Counted from the stretch's first letter, positions 45,680-54,965 are shown. The stretch: 64,000 nucleotides of DNA from Marinifilum breve (GCF_003202155.1 NZ_QFLI01000001.1:682001-746000), one strand, 5' to 3'. Program-made: numbers and translations. The notes: generated from the sequence alone by a model not told the origin.

Positions 45680-47248
45680 TTACTCCTCCACCCTCTTCAA
45701 ATCCAAATCCTGGAAATCGAAACTAAAATCGATATTTGGGGAGATTCCTTTCATTTTTAGGCTTTGTGCTTTTCCTTCCTCATCGAGGGCAAACATGGCA
45801 AAGGCATCGCAATTCATATCGCGGTAAGCCCATTTTACAGCAAAGCTATTGGCTTTGTAATAATACATTTTACCCGTAAGTTTAGGCGATCGCAGCGAGC
45901 GCATCCACAATTCACCATCTTTCTCGTACACTTCCATTTTGCCAAACCAATTGTCGCGATAGAATCCAATGTAGTCTTCCTTCTTTATCACTACATCTTT
46001 GGCAAGATCAACGGTGTTCCAAACCGCATTCACGACCGAATCAACCTTGTTTTGTGTTCCCTTAAGACGCTCTGCTGCAAAGGCATTCCAGTCGGTTGGT
46101 GTGGCTTCTATGTATGAATCGATAATGGCCTGTGGCATCATATAGTAGGCATATCCACCAGGCAGCGTGTTTGTTAAAACCGCAATCCCTACATTCAGTT
46201 CCGGAATCAATACGGTTTTTGATAACATTCCTGGCAATCCACCGGTATGGCTGATGATGGTATATCCTTTATAATCTTCAATCACCCAACCCAAACCGTA
46301 GGCTTTGTAATGGTTCTGGTATTTGCCACTTCCTTTGGCCGAGAAATTTAACATGGTATGAGCTCTCCACATGTTGTTTTGGTTCTGCTTCGAAAACAAC
46401 TGCTTATCTTCACCATACTTTCCGCCATTCAAATGCATTAGCAACCATTGGTTCAAATCATTTACACTGGCGTAAATACCACCTGCAGCATCCATTAATG
46501 GATTGGTGTAGGCATCAACAATTTCCAAATCGCCATACTCTGATGAATGTGGTACTGCTAGATTATCTCTATTTTTTATCCTCTTGAACGATCCTGCAGA
46601 AGCATTCATCTGTAGTGGTTTCATAATTTTCTCCTCTACGAATTCTGCCCAGCTCATACCACTCAATCTGTGTATGATTTCTCCCGCAACGATGTACAGC
46701 AAATTGTCGTAATCGTACTTGGTACGAAAGTCCGAAACTGGTATTTGGTGCTGGAAACTATTCAGGATATCATCAATGGTGAAATCACTACCGTCCGGGA
46801 AGATCATCAAATCACCTGCACCCAATCCCAGTCCACTGCGGTGGCACAACAAGTCTTCGACTGTGAAATTATCGCGCACATAAGAATTGTACATGGTAAA
46901 CTCAGGAATGTGCTTCACCACCTTGTCTTTCCACGACAATTTTCCCTCATCCACCAATATGGCCAAAGCTGCTGCAGTAAAGGATTTGCTGTTGGAAGCT
47001 ATGGCAAACAAGGTGTTTTCATCCACAGCTTTTTTGCTTTCAATGGATCTTACTCCATATCCTTTAGCGTGTATTACTTCTCCATTGTGAACTACCGATA
47101 CGGCAAATCCAGCCAATGGAAAGGATTCTAATGTTTTGTTGGCAAGAGAATCAATCTGAGCTGAGCTTAATCCTTGGGCATTAGCCAAGCTAGTGCTAAG
47201 GCAAAATAACAACAACAGCATACTGCTGAATAGTTTTGTTTTAAACAT
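45680..47248 (-). CDS. Secreted beta-lactamase-fold serine hydrolase (class C-like)
   Basis: A 522-residue secreted hydrolase. Signal peptide MFKTKLFSSMLLLLFCLSTS with cleavage near ANAQ. Catalytic motif SxxK is Ser85-Asn-Ser-Lys88 (FAIASNSKSFTAAALAIL), the second motif YxN is Tyr180-Asp-Asn182, and HTGG appears in TIISHTGGLPGM near 327. A C-terminal DUF3471-like domain runs from about 405. It belongs to the large esterase/peptidase/beta-lactamase family; true beta-lactamase activity should not be assumed. Confidence 0.93.
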   Translation of the reverse strand: MFKTKLFSSMLLLLFCLSTSLANAQGLSSAQIDSLANKTLESFPLAGFAVSVVHNGEVIHAKGYGVRSIESKKAVDENTLFAIASNSKSFTAAALAILVDEGKLSWKDKVVKHIPEFTMYNSYVRDNFTVEDLLCHRSGLGLGAGDLMIFPDGSDFTIDDILNSFQHQIPVSDFRTKYDYDNLLYIVAGEIIHRLSGMSWAEFVEEKIMKPLQMNASAGSFKRIKNRDNLAVPHSSEYGDLEIVDAYTNPLMDAAGGIYASVNDLNQWLLMHLNGGKYGEDKQLFSKQNQNNMWRAHTMLNFSAKGSGKYQNHYKAYGLGWVIEDYKGYTIISHTGGLPGMLSKTVLIPELNVGIAVLTNTLPGGYAYYMMPQAIIDSYIEATPTDWNAFAAERLKGTQNKVDSVVNAVWNTVDLAKDVVIKKEDYIGFYRDNWFGKMEVYEKDGELWMRSLRSPKLTGKMYYYKANSFAVKWAYRDMNCDAFAMFALDEEGKAQSLKMKGISPNIDFSFDFQDLDLKRVEE

Positions 47249-47319
47249 GTCAATTTAGTTTAAGGTTCAATTTAGTGATGTGGTGTTTAGGAATTTATTG
47301 CTTAATTGTATAATGTTTC

Positions 47320-48195
47320 TTAGTTAATCCCAATTAACTCCATCAATACTTCCTTTGATTTAGGACGCTTAAATGAGCTACTTAGGAAACGATCTGACAT
47401 CATATTAAATAATTCATGTTCATCTCTAATCATGAAATGTGTTGCTCCAGGCATTACAAACAATTGAGCGTTGGGAATGTGCTCGTAAATATTTAGAATG
47501 TGTCTTGGTTTGATAATATCATCATCACTGGTCATAACCAATACAGGACATTTTATTTTCTTTAGTTCTGCGAAGGGTATATTGGGTTCCTTCTTCATCA
47601 AATCCATATGCACCTTCTCTTTCTTCCAATCTCTGCTTGTATCATTGGCCAATATCATCGAATCTACAAGCTTTCTATAATTTTCACCAAATTCCAATTC
47701 CCACTCCATAATTACATCATCACCAGTCTGAATATTAGGAACTGCCGATATCAATTTACTTACCCTATTCGGGTAATCCATTGCCATAATCAGGCCAATA
47801 ATTCCTCCATCACTCTGCCCCAGAACAAATGCATTTTTCAATTTTAAATCATCAAGTATGGATATATAATCACCAGCCATTAAATGATAAGTTAATTGTT
47901 TGGCATCACCTGATTTTCCATGAGTTCTATTATCTCCTACAATTACAAAATATTCTTTCTTAAAATACTCAATTTGATGTACCATTGCAGCAATTGATCC
48001 TGAATTCCCATGAATTAGAATTAATGGCTGATTGTTCTTATCGCCATAAGTTTCGTAATAAACATGCGATTCTTTCACATCTAACACTTTTCCTGCTTCT
48101 GGATTATTACCATACTGATTTTGTGAGAACACATTGCAACAACCCCAAATTAGAACAAGGAAGTGAGTTAAAAAGAAATATTTTATTGTCTTCAT
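47320..48195 (-). CDS. Alpha/beta hydrolase, secreted
   Basis: A 291-residue serine hydrolase. The N-terminal segment (IKYFFLTHFLVLIWGCCNVF) is a signal peptide or lipoprotein-like leader. The oxyanion motif is LILIHGNSGS (58-67); the nucleophile is Ser128 in LGQSDGGIIG; the acid and base probably lie in MTSDDDIIKPRHI and PGATHFMIRDEHE. The substrate is unknown. It lies 71 bp upstream of the serine hydrolase gene on the same strand, so a degradation or detoxification unit is possible. Confidence 0.9.
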   Translation of the reverse strand: MKTIKYFFLTHFLVLIWGCCNVFSQNQYGNNPEAGKVLDVKESHVYYETYGDKNNQPLILIHGNSGSIAAMVHQIEYFKKEYFVIVGDNRTHGKSGDAKQLTYHLMAGDYISILDDLKLKNAFVLGQSDGGIIGLIMAMDYPNRVSKLISAVPNIQTGDDVIMEWELEFGENYRKLVDSMILANDTSRDWKKEKVHMDLMKKEPNIPFAELKKIKCPVLVMTSDDDIIKPRHILNIYEHIPNAQLFVMPGATHFMIRDEHELFNMMSDRFLSSSFKRPKSKEVLMELIGIN

Positions 48196-48262
48196 AGCAT
48201 TAATGTTATTGAATAAAATAGGATTGCTTAATTTAAGAATTAGCTCGCATATATTAAATTAT

Positions 48263-48287
48263 AAAGCGAAGCTAATTGCCTCGCTTT
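48263..48287 (-). terminator. Terminator of the small membrane protein transcript
   Basis: On the minus strand AAAGCGAGGC / GCTTCGCTTT pair over 10 bp (one G-U) around AATTA, 5 bp after the stop at 48292. Confidence 0.75.
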
Positions 48288-48291
48288 AATT

Positions 48292-48486
48292 TTATGCTTT
48301 CTTCTTACCGAGTTTCGTCCATATACTTTCTATCAAGAATCCAATTCCACCCCCTAAAAAGAAGCCTGCAATAAGGTTCATAATTTCCTCATCAATTAGG
48401 ATGTATCCCTCTTTTAATAGTAGCTTCGACAAAATACCCAATGCTATAAACAAAGGTGAGATGATTAGTTTGTTTTTGATTTTCAT
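48292..48486 (-). CDS. Small hypothetical membrane protein
   Basis: A 64-residue protein with two hydrophobic segments: PLFIALGILSKLLLKEG near 11-27 and IMNLIAGFFLGGGIGFLIES near 36-55. The GGG packing motif and a basic tail, KLGKKKA, suggest a two-helix membrane hairpin with both ends in the cytoplasm. It has its own terminator. No family recognised. Confidence 0.6.
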   Translation of the reverse strand: MKIKNKLIISPLFIALGILSKLLLKEGYILIDEEIMNLIAGFFLGGGIGFLIESIWTKLGKKKA

Positions 48487-48527
48487 GATAAAATGCTTGT
48501 TGTGAAATCTTCGTTAATGTACGTGGG

Positions 48528-49106
48528 TTAGTTTAAACAATTCGAATTGTAAAACTGAACGATTTGAATTATATCCTTGCCTTTAAATTCTTTTGATTCA
48601 ATTTTCTTTACCAATTCCGGACAATCAGAAAAGTACTTCTTCATCTTCTTTCTGCCAAAATCCGCTACTAATTTTAATGGCTGATCTTCTTTTTTTAAAT
48701 ACCAAACCTTACCGTTATTCCCATACATCGGTGTTGAGTAATGCTGATAAAGTTTAATCTTTCCATCCACATATATTTTTATAAAAATAAAGTAGTCAAA
48801 ATACCCATCATGACTGCCTCCAACCGGATCAGGAACCGATACCATTCGAATGGTATCATTACCAAATTTAAACTTGATTTCATCTGCCATATCCGGTTTT
48901 AATTTTTTCTTTTCCCCATCCTCTGTAATGTATCTTATCTTGTTTTGAAGATTTTTATATGCAGGTTGTTGAGAAATCATGTTTACAGGTATTTTTAGCA
49001 TTACATTCATTGTGTCTTTACCTGTAATTATTTGTCCCTTTACATCCACTGCCTTAACAGATACAGCCATAAGCATTAGTAGGATTAATGGTAATAGTTT
49101 CTTCAT
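48528..49106 (-). CDS. Hypothetical secreted protein
   Basis: A 192-residue protein with a clear signal peptide (MKKLLPLILLMLMAVSVKA). The mature part VDVKGQIITGKDTMNVMLKI is probably beta-rich, and the region GYFDYFIFIKIYVDGKIKLY has alternating hydrophobics. Two cysteines (in DCPEL and NCLN) could form a disulfide. No family recognised. It starts 2 bp after the MutS-like gene stop, so the two share a transcript. Confidence 0.65.
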   Translation of the reverse strand: MKKLLPLILLMLMAVSVKAVDVKGQIITGKDTMNVMLKIPVNMISQQPAYKNLQNKIRYITEDGEKKKLKPDMADEIKFKFGNDTIRMVSVPDPVGGSHDGYFDYFIFIKIYVDGKIKLYQHYSTPMYGNNGKVWYLKKEDQPLKLVADFGRKKMKKYFSDCPELVKKIESKEFKGKDIIQIVQFYNSNCLN

Positions 49107-49108
49107 CC

Positions 49109-50719
49109 TTAAGTTTTATCTACAATTATATTTTTGTCCGTGCCAAGCCTGTCAAGTTCTACAGAAATGGCAATAGCTTCCTTTATTATATTTTGGGGAT
49201 ATTCATTAATCTCAAGTATTCGAATTGCATTTCTATTCTTCAATTTCCCAGGTTTCAACTTGTAATCAAAGTCTACCTTATTCTCATTCACAACTTCACT
49301 AAAGTGATACAATTCATATTCGTCTGTCAAGAGATCGGTAAGTTCGATATCGTGAGTGGATACGAATACAAAATTGTTGCTATTGCTTAAAGCTGAAAGA
49401 ACAGCTTTCCCAGCTGATATTCTCTCAACAGTATTGGTCCCTTTGAAAATTTCATCTAATAAAAACAGGTTTGCCTGTCCATTAGATGCATTTTCAATCA
49501 TCTCCTTAATGGTCAAAACTTCTTCAAAGTAGTAGCTTTTGTCATTTATTAGATCATCGTTAATTCTGATAGCAGAATAAATTCGCAAACGAGGAAAATC
49601 CATTACTTTAGCAAAACAGGTGTTAATGGTCAAACCACAAATCATATTCAACCCAATGGTTCTGATGAAGGATGTTTTTCCAGACATATTAGAACCTGTC
49701 AGTAAAATGGATTTTTCATTCACCTCAATGGTATTGGAAATGCAATTCGGTATTAATGGATGATAAACCTTTTCGGCCCTGATTTCAGACTTGGTAATTG
49801 TAGGAATACAATAAATATCAATCCCTTTTCTTAAGGAAGCAATAGAAATCAAAGTATCTATCTCTCCAATAAAACAATAAACACTTTCAATTTCTTTTCT
49901 TTTGGTATCCAATCGTTTTAAGATGCCAAACAGTAACAATGGTTCAAGAAGGAAAGCAATTTTAATCAGTTCCAGGATTCCCCAAAACACGGCTTCGAAT
50001 TCACTTTGCAGATTGGCTTCTAATCGAAAGAAAGACATTCTGTTTCGTACCTGCTTTATCACTTGAATTGAGCTTTTAAGCTCCTGATTAATTTCTTTAA
50101 ATTCAGTTATTTTAAATAACTTAGCCGCAACACTATTCAATTTTAAAAGTTGCGGAATAGACCCCAGGTATTTGTATAGATTCCTTTTGTTCCAATAGTG
50201 AAATCCGATGTTGACAATGAAAGTTCCAAAAAACACAAAGAACATTTTCGCATTAAACGGAATCATTAATAATGACAACAAACTGGTAAACGATAACAAA
50301 CGAATAACAAAGAACCACCTGGGAGCTTTCTCATACTCTCCTTGAAATAAAGAGGCAATATAATAAGCTTCTGTCTTGTTGAGTTTATCAAGCTGTAACT
50401 GAGTATTAACTCTAAGCTGTTCATCTTGCGAAAGCTTATGAATCAAATGCTCTTTGAACTCAAGCGCTTCCGATTGTGCAGGGATGTTTCTTAATTTATT
50501 GTACAAATACTGTTGGCCAACTTTTGAATTCGTGCGATCCAGAAACATGAATAGCTCCTCAAAATCCAGATCATTACAGGTCTTATCGGATAGAATATGA
50601 AACGACTCTCTATTGCTCTTATTTTTAAAATAACTACCAATCGAATCAAAATTAAATGCATCATTTTTTAATGCTCCAAATGACTCTTTTAATACATCTA
50701 TTTTTTTCTTTTTTCGCAT
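49109..50719 (-). CDS. MutS-family ATPase with membrane segments
   Basis: A 536-residue MutS-related ATPase. The C-terminal MutS domain V is complete: Walker A LLTGSNMSGKTSF at about 340-351, Walker B LFLLDEIFKGT near 418-428, and the STHD signature near 454-457. The N-terminal mismatch-recognition domain I and connector II are absent, and there is no Smr nuclease. Hydrophobic stretches at about 139-175 and 245-266 look like membrane helices, unusual for MutS. It is probably not a mismatch repair enzyme; its role is unknown. Confidence 0.87.
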   Translation of the reverse strand: MRKKKKIDVLKESFGALKNDAFNFDSIGSYFKNKSNRESFHILSDKTCNDLDFEELFMFLDRTNSKVGQQYLYNKLRNIPAQSEALEFKEHLIHKLSQDEQLRVNTQLQLDKLNKTEAYYIASLFQGEYEKAPRWFFVIRLLSFTSLLSLLMIPFNAKMFFVFFGTFIVNIGFHYWNKRNLYKYLGSIPQLLKLNSVAAKLFKITEFKEINQELKSSIQVIKQVRNRMSFFRLEANLQSEFEAVFWGILELIKIAFLLEPLLLFGILKRLDTKRKEIESVYCFIGEIDTLISIASLRKGIDIYCIPTITKSEIRAEKVYHPLIPNCISNTIEVNEKSILLTGSNMSGKTSFIRTIGLNMICGLTINTCFAKVMDFPRLRIYSAIRINDDLINDKSYYFEEVLTIKEMIENASNGQANLFLLDEIFKGTNTVERISAGKAVLSALSNSNNFVFVSTHDIELTDLLTDEYELYHFSEVVNENKVDFDYKLKPGKLKNRNAIRILEINEYPQNIIKEAIAISVELDRLGTDKNIIVDKT

Positions 50720-50892
50720 GATTGCATCTCTTGCTTTCCTGAATTAGGACCTATACAATATCGACAATTTAAAATATTACCTTATTAGGTTTAAGTTCAT
50801 GAATCTACAAAACAATAAAATACAAACAAAGAAACGGATGGCTTAATTTGTTTACAGTCCTTCAGTATAGTTCTACCAATTACATACAAGTA

Positions 50893-50914
50893 GAGGCAGC
50901 ATGAATGCTACCTC
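50893..50914 (-). terminator. Weak hairpin after the HD-domain gene
   Basis: GAGGCAGCAT / ATGCTACCTC form a 10-bp stem with one mismatch and a 2-base loop, 22 bp beyond the HD gene stop. There is no strong T-run, so termination is uncertain. Confidence 0.35.
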
Positions 50915-50935
50915 CAGAAATAATATTTATAGATT

Positions 50936-51589
50936 TTATAACTGTCCTTCCCACTCTCTATAAAACTGATCTAGATATTGCTCCATAAACTGATGACGCT
51001 GTTCTGCCATGGCTTTTCCTGCCTTGGTGTTCATTCTTTCTTTTAGAAGTAATAGTTTTTCATAGAAATGATTGATGGTTGGTGCTTTTGAGTTTTTGTA
51101 CTCCTCCTTTGTCATATTTAGATTGGGTTCAATTTCAGGATTGTAAATCTCCCTGTTTTTGTGTCCACCATAATTAAAAGTGCGAGCAATGCCTATTGCT
51201 CCAATGGCATCCATACGATCTGCATCTTGTATCACATCCAATTCTGGTGATTTGAATTTTTGAGCCTCTTTTCCTCCTTTAAATGAAATATTGCTGATGA
51301 TCTGCTCTACATGAACAATCACATCTTCATGCACCTGCTGAGAAGACAAAAATTCTCTAGCTTTTTTAGGTCCAACACTCTCATCGCCATTGTGGAATTT
51401 TGAATCTGCAATATCGTGAAGCAATGCACCCAATTCAACAACAAACATATCAACCTTTTCATCTTCTGCCAAATGCTTAGCCGTTTTCCACACCCTGTAA
51501 ATGTGCCACCAATCATGACCTCCTTCGGCATTAGCCAGTGATTGCTTTACAAATTCTACAGTTTGATTTATGATATGTTCTTTGTTCAT
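50936..51589 (-). CDS. HD-domain phosphohydrolase
   Basis: A 217-residue HD-superfamily metal-dependent phosphohydrolase. Conserved His residues lie in EGGHDWWHIYRVWKTAKHLA, the HD doublet in ELGALLHDIADSKFHNGDE, and DVIQDADRMDAIGAIGIA provides the last Asp. The pattern matches the YedJ/uncharacterised HD group acting on nucleotides or phosphate monoesters. Start MNKEHIINQTVEFVKQSL at 51589; the earlier ATG adds unrelated residues. Cytoplasmic; substrate unknown. Confidence 0.9.
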   Translation of the reverse strand: MNKEHIINQTVEFVKQSLANAEGGHDWWHIYRVWKTAKHLAEDEKVDMFVVELGALLHDIADSKFHNGDESVGPKKAREFLSSQQVHEDVIVHVEQIISNISFKGGKEAQKFKSPELDVIQDADRMDAIGAIGIARTFNYGGHKNREIYNPEIEPNLNMTKEEYKNSKAPTINHFYEKLLLLKERMNTKAGKAMAEQRHQFMEQYLDQFYREWEGQL

Positions 51590-51668
51590 GTTCTTATTCT
51601 TAAATTTTAGAAATGTGAAGATAGGCAGTGAATTAATAACTAACAAGAATTAATAAAACGTCTCAAAC

Positions 51669-52217
51669 CTAATCTAGCTTTGTCATTGCGCCTTTTCTAT
51701 AAGCCGATATTTCCTTGCAAATAATTTCCGCAACACTTTTATCTCGATACATTTCGTGCAAAGCATTGGGAATGATATTATTTTTTATTTCCAATCGTTC
51801 AAACCAATTTGATCTGGGTTGATATCTATCCTTTTCTCCATAAAACAATCGAATATAGCAATCGGGCTTTTCAACTTCCACTCGAAGTCTGGTAGATGAA
51901 AGTGCAAAGATATCTCGAACACACTCCTTTTTTAAAGCTGTTTTCCAGGCAATTACTCCACCAACACTAAACGCAAGCACATCTACAATTTTATGTTCTT
52001 CATTTATCAAGTTCTCAACTGCTTTGGAAATACCGCCATTTACAAACTGCTCATGAAGCCTATTTTCTTGATAAACACTTTTATCTACTCCCGCTAATGT
52101 GCAGGAATCGTAAAAGCTTATCTCATAAATAGCGGATAAATGCCTGGTATAAAACTGAATCCAATCCGACTTTTCCTTGCCCCACAAGTCAGATAATATA
52201 ATAAGTACTGGCTTCAT
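51669..52217 (-). CDS. Small alpha/beta hydrolase
   Basis: A 182-residue alpha/beta hydrolase fold protein. It starts MKPVLIILSDLWGKEKSDWI. The nucleophile elbow is DVLAFSVGGVIAWKTAL, with the serine in FSVGG near 86. The acidic residue is probably in LFYGEKDRYQPRS and the His in NALHEMYRD. It lacks a lid domain and is shorter than usual. An upstream ATG at 52325 adds 36 residues overlapping the neighbouring gene and is not used. Possibly an esterase or thioesterase. Confidence 0.75.
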   Translation of the reverse strand: MKPVLIILSDLWGKEKSDWIQFYTRHLSAIYEISFYDSCTLAGVDKSVYQENRLHEQFVNGGISKAVENLINEEHKIVDVLAFSVGGVIAWKTALKKECVRDIFALSSTRLRVEVEKPDCYIRLFYGEKDRYQPRSNWFERLEIKNNIIPNALHEMYRDKSVAEIICKEISAYRKGAMTKLD

Positions 52218-52263
52218 GAATTGTTTTTGAAAATCGAAGATAATCGAATTTTCGTAATTAAGA

Positions 52264-52569
52264 TTACAACAAATAAAAAACGGAAACCACCAAACCAATA
52301 CCAAGGATAATTCCAATGATAACACTTAACACTGTTCTGCCCGTTGGTATATTGATTTTCAAAAGTATCGTATGAATAAATAATTGACACAAAAATGCAG
52401 GAAGAAAATAAATCAATAAAACCACAAGGGCGAGCGGCTCTTTTATCCAATCAAAAGAATAGTATCCTTCGTCTATATAAAAAAGAAACAAAACAATTGC
52501 CAATGAGGAAATCAGAAAAATCAATATTTCCCTATACGTAATTCCTGATTTTAATGTAGATGCTTTCAT
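52264..52569 (-). CDS. Small hypothetical membrane protein
   Basis: A 101-residue protein with three hydrophobic segments: REILIFLISSLAIVLFLFYI at about 13-32, LALVVLLIYFLPAFLCQLF near 47-65, and VLSVIIGIILGIGLVVSVFY near 79-98. Start MKASTLKSGITYREIL at 52569. It lies 65 bp before the GOLPH3-like gene end and 46 bp upstream of the small hydrolase gene. No family recognised. Confidence 0.65.
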   Translation of the reverse strand: MKASTLKSGITYREILIFLISSLAIVLFLFYIDEGYYSFDWIKEPLALVVLLIYFLPAFLCQLFIHTILLKINIPTGRTVLSVIIGIILGIGLVVSVFYLL

Positions 52570-52634
52570 TTGTCCAAATTTTAGTGAATTGATAATCAAT
52601 TTACGAAAATCAGACTTGGAAAAGAATATCTAAT

Positions 52635-53318
52635 TTAAGAAGAGATCGTTGTTGTTACTGTTGAAGTCGTAATTAAAACCACAATTACTGCCATTAACGC
52701 CTCATGAATTTCCTTAACTGCTTTTCCTATTGAAGAACTCAACTGCCCTTTCTCGATAATGTCTTTTATTTTTTTCTTGTACTCCTTGGCTCTCTCTTTA
52801 CCATAAACCTCATGGTTTAACTCACACATATCAATTAAACTAATTAACATGATTTCTTGTATCTCAATATCGCTATCGTTCAGAAGAATATCATTGAGGC
52901 GTTTTCTGAGTAGATTTTCAGGTTTTGCGTTTTTTGCAGGAAACTTATCCACATTAAAAATCCAAAGAATCTTTTTCTCCTCCTTTTTCAGAATCCCCTC
53001 GTCGATAAGTTTAGCAAGTGTTTCATCTTTAATATAGGAAAACTTTTCTCCTATTGTTTCTACCCAAGTTTGAATCGATCTCTGTTTTTTGGAGTGCTTT
53101 ATTTTGTCCAGAAAGTAATCCAACAATGCATCACCACAAGTTTCTTTTGATTTTACCTTTATCTTCTTTCCTTCTACCTCAATTCTCTTCTGCAATGAAA
53201 GTTCTAGGATTACAGCTCCCGCTAGTCCATATGCAAAAGAAAAACTATCAGCTATAAAGCTTCCTTTCTCATCATCCAGTGCCAGTAATGTAAGTTGATC
53301 AACTAAGTTAAGGTTCAT
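52635..53318 (-). CDS. GOLPH3/GPP34-family protein
   Basis: A 227-residue helical protein matching the Golgi phosphoprotein 3 (GPP34) family: LVDQLTLLALDDEKGSFIAD at the N-terminus, SFAYGLAGAVILELSLQKRI near 27-46, then IDEGILKKEEKKILWIFNVD and LISLIDMCELNHEVYGKERA. The hydrophobic C-terminus, ALMAVIVVLITTSTVTTTIS, also fits. Eukaryotic GOLPH3 binds PI4P and Golgi glycosyltransferases; bacterial homologues are of unknown function, possibly lipid-linked. No PI4P inference is safe here. Confidence 0.86.
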   Translation of the reverse strand: MNLNLVDQLTLLALDDEKGSFIADSFSFAYGLAGAVILELSLQKRIEVEGKKIKVKSKETCGDALLDYFLDKIKHSKKQRSIQTWVETIGEKFSYIKDETLAKLIDEGILKKEEKKILWIFNVDKFPAKNAKPENLLRKRLNDILLNDSDIEIQEIMLISLIDMCELNHEVYGKERAKEYKKKIKDIIEKGQLSSSIGKAVKEIHEALMAVIVVLITTSTVTTTISS

Positions 53319-53379
53319 ATTTTATAGAATTGTTTGTGAATAAGGTGACCTAAATTACAAATTTATTGGCACAAAAAAT

Positions 53380-53401
53380 CCCAACAGAAAATTCTGTTGG
53401 G
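53380..53401 (-). terminator. Terminator of the 53.4-57.1 kb gene cluster
   Basis: CCCAACAGAA / TTCTGTTGGG form a perfect 10-bp stem, followed on the minus strand by a T6 run. A second hairpin, GCCACGG / CCGTGGC, lies at 53409-53430 between it and the last gene. Confidence 0.85.
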
Positions 53402-53448
53402 TTAAAATGCCACGGTTTTTAACCCGTGGCAATAGTTCTCTGTAAATA

Positions 53449-53691
53449 TTAATAACCTACACCTGCGGCCATAATGTTGTTAGGATCGAAAGCGTGACAA
53501 GGTGTTACACCATGTACCATATCGCATTTAGGGCAATGTCCTTCGAATTCTTCCATGGTAAAAGTTTCCTTACAACCATGACATTCGATATCCATAGGCA
53601 TTGGCATCAGTTGTTCTGCAAAACCCATCATTCTAATTTTATCAACTACCTGTTTTCCGTTCTCAAAGCTTCCTGCGCATCCGTCATGCAT
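53449..53691 (-). CDS. Zinc-ribbon mini-protein of the cluster
   Basis: An 80-residue protein. Cysteines C37-x-x-C40 (CHGC) and C53-x-x-C56 (CPKC) form a zinc ribbon; C5 and C65 are extra, and the sequence is Met-rich (GFAEQLMPMPMDIECHG). No signal peptide. I do not know this family. It is the last gene of the four-gene set, 199 bp after the ABC ATPase gene, with palindromic repeat sequence between. A role as metal-binding or metallochaperone factor is an inference. Confidence 0.72.
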   Translation of the reverse strand: MHDGCAGSFENGKQVVDKIRMMGFAEQLMPMPMDIECHGCKETFTMEEFEGHCPKCDMVHGVTPCHAFDPNNIMAAGVGY

Positions 53692-53800
53692 AATTATTTC
53701 CTCCTGATTAGTTAGTCACTGATATTTGGCTTAAGCCACATTCCAGTATTTAATATTTTAATTTTTTTCTTCTATTATTATTTAGTCCTGGAGATTCTAA

Positions 53801-53838
53801 CACCCCTCTGGCTATCGCCATCTCCCCTAAAAGGGGAG
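53801..53838. repeat. Dispersed hairpin repeat inside the cluster
   Basis: ACACCCCTCTGGCTATCGCC is followed by CTCCCC-TAAAA-GGGGAG. This general type of intergenic repeat is common in Bacteroidota. It sits between the zinc-ribbon and ABC ATPase genes. Confidence 0.6.
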
Positions 53839-53890
53839 AAACTGTTTCCAACTGAAAACTTATTATTAATTACTAATTATTCATTCTTAA

Positions 53891-54919
53891 TTAGAATCCT
53901 ATGTCTTCCTGTCGGATAATTTCACCATGACGAAGACGAGTTCTCATATTCTGAATCACATTGTCCATTCTTTCCAATTCTGAAAGAAGGTTTTGCTCAT
54001 CTCCACTGGTTTCTATCACTTTATGGATACCACCGTTTTTAATTACAATTCTTCGATCCCCCATTAGTGCCAAGATAGGATCGTGAGTTGCCATTAAAAC
54101 AATTTTCTCTTCACCCACCAACAGTTCCAATGCCTTCTTACGGTCGATACCTGCATTTTCAATCTCATCAATCAAAATGATTGGTGATTTACTAAGAATC
54201 GCAGTATCTGCAATCATTAATGCTCTCGATTGTCCTCCACTTAAACTGGTAATTGGCGTATCTAAACTGAACTTTTCACCAGCCAAATTATTGGCTTGTT
54301 CAAAAATCTTTTGAATTACCCCTTCAACATCTTCCACCAAACGACTCTGTGCATGCAACTCAATAAACTCATAAACCGAAAGGTCCATTACAAAGTTCAT
54401 GTTCTGAGATAGCTGAGCAACCAATTTGTGTCCCGAAGTTACACGCCATTTTTTATCTCCTTCCTCTCCATTAACCAATATGGTTCTGGATGTAGGCGTA
54501 TCGTTTTGTGCTACCCATTCAATATCTGCCAACAATCTACTTTTCCCCGAACCTGTTGGACCTACAATACAAACAATCTCACTTTTGTTAATGGTCAACT
54601 CTTCGAATTGCTCCTTCTCGCCCGATTTATTGGTTCCAGGCAGTAGCGTAATGCTATTTACCCCCTCATCCTCATCTTCGCCAAGGAAAGCCAACATTTG
54701 GGTAATGTATTCGGCCATGGATTCTATTACCTGAGCTTTATCCATCGCACGATTTTCCTTTTCCTCTTCATCATCCAAAATGTTCAGAAAATCATCCAAC
54801 TTTTCGTTGATTTGCCCATCAACCTCCAAGGTATTCTCTTCGAAAAATCCTGGAAGAAAAGGATACTGGTCAAATAAATCGGCTATTGTTTTTTGTTGTA
54901 TATCTTGTGTTGTGATCAT
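53891..54919 (-). CDS. Soluble ABC-type ATPase with N-terminal DUF1858-like region
   Basis: A 342-residue ATPase. The first 80 residues (TIADLFDQYPFLPGFFEE, then an acidic helical part) resemble a DUF1858 domain without its cysteines. The ABC domain has Walker A GPTGSGKS (120-127), signature LSGGQ (226-230), Walker B IILIDE (247-252) and H-loop His279 in MATHD. There is no membrane segment, and no permease gene is nearby, so this is unlikely to be a normal transporter ATPase. It may remodel or load a partner together with the cluster GTPase. Role unknown. Confidence 0.85.
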   Translation of the reverse strand: MITTQDIQQKTIADLFDQYPFLPGFFEENTLEVDGQINEKLDDFLNILDDEEEKENRAMDKAQVIESMAEYITQMLAFLGEDEDEGVNSITLLPGTNKSGEKEQFEELTINKSEIVCIVGPTGSGKSRLLADIEWVAQNDTPTSRTILVNGEEGDKKWRVTSGHKLVAQLSQNMNFVMDLSVYEFIELHAQSRLVEDVEGVIQKIFEQANNLAGEKFSLDTPITSLSGGQSRALMIADTAILSKSPIILIDEIENAGIDRKKALELLVGEEKIVLMATHDPILALMGDRRIVIKNGGIHKVIETSGDEQNLLSELERMDNVIQNMRTRLRHGEIIRQEDIGF

Positions 54920-54965
54920 GTTGTTGCTTTTTAATCCACCAACTTAAGCTGGTCGTTATTGATTT

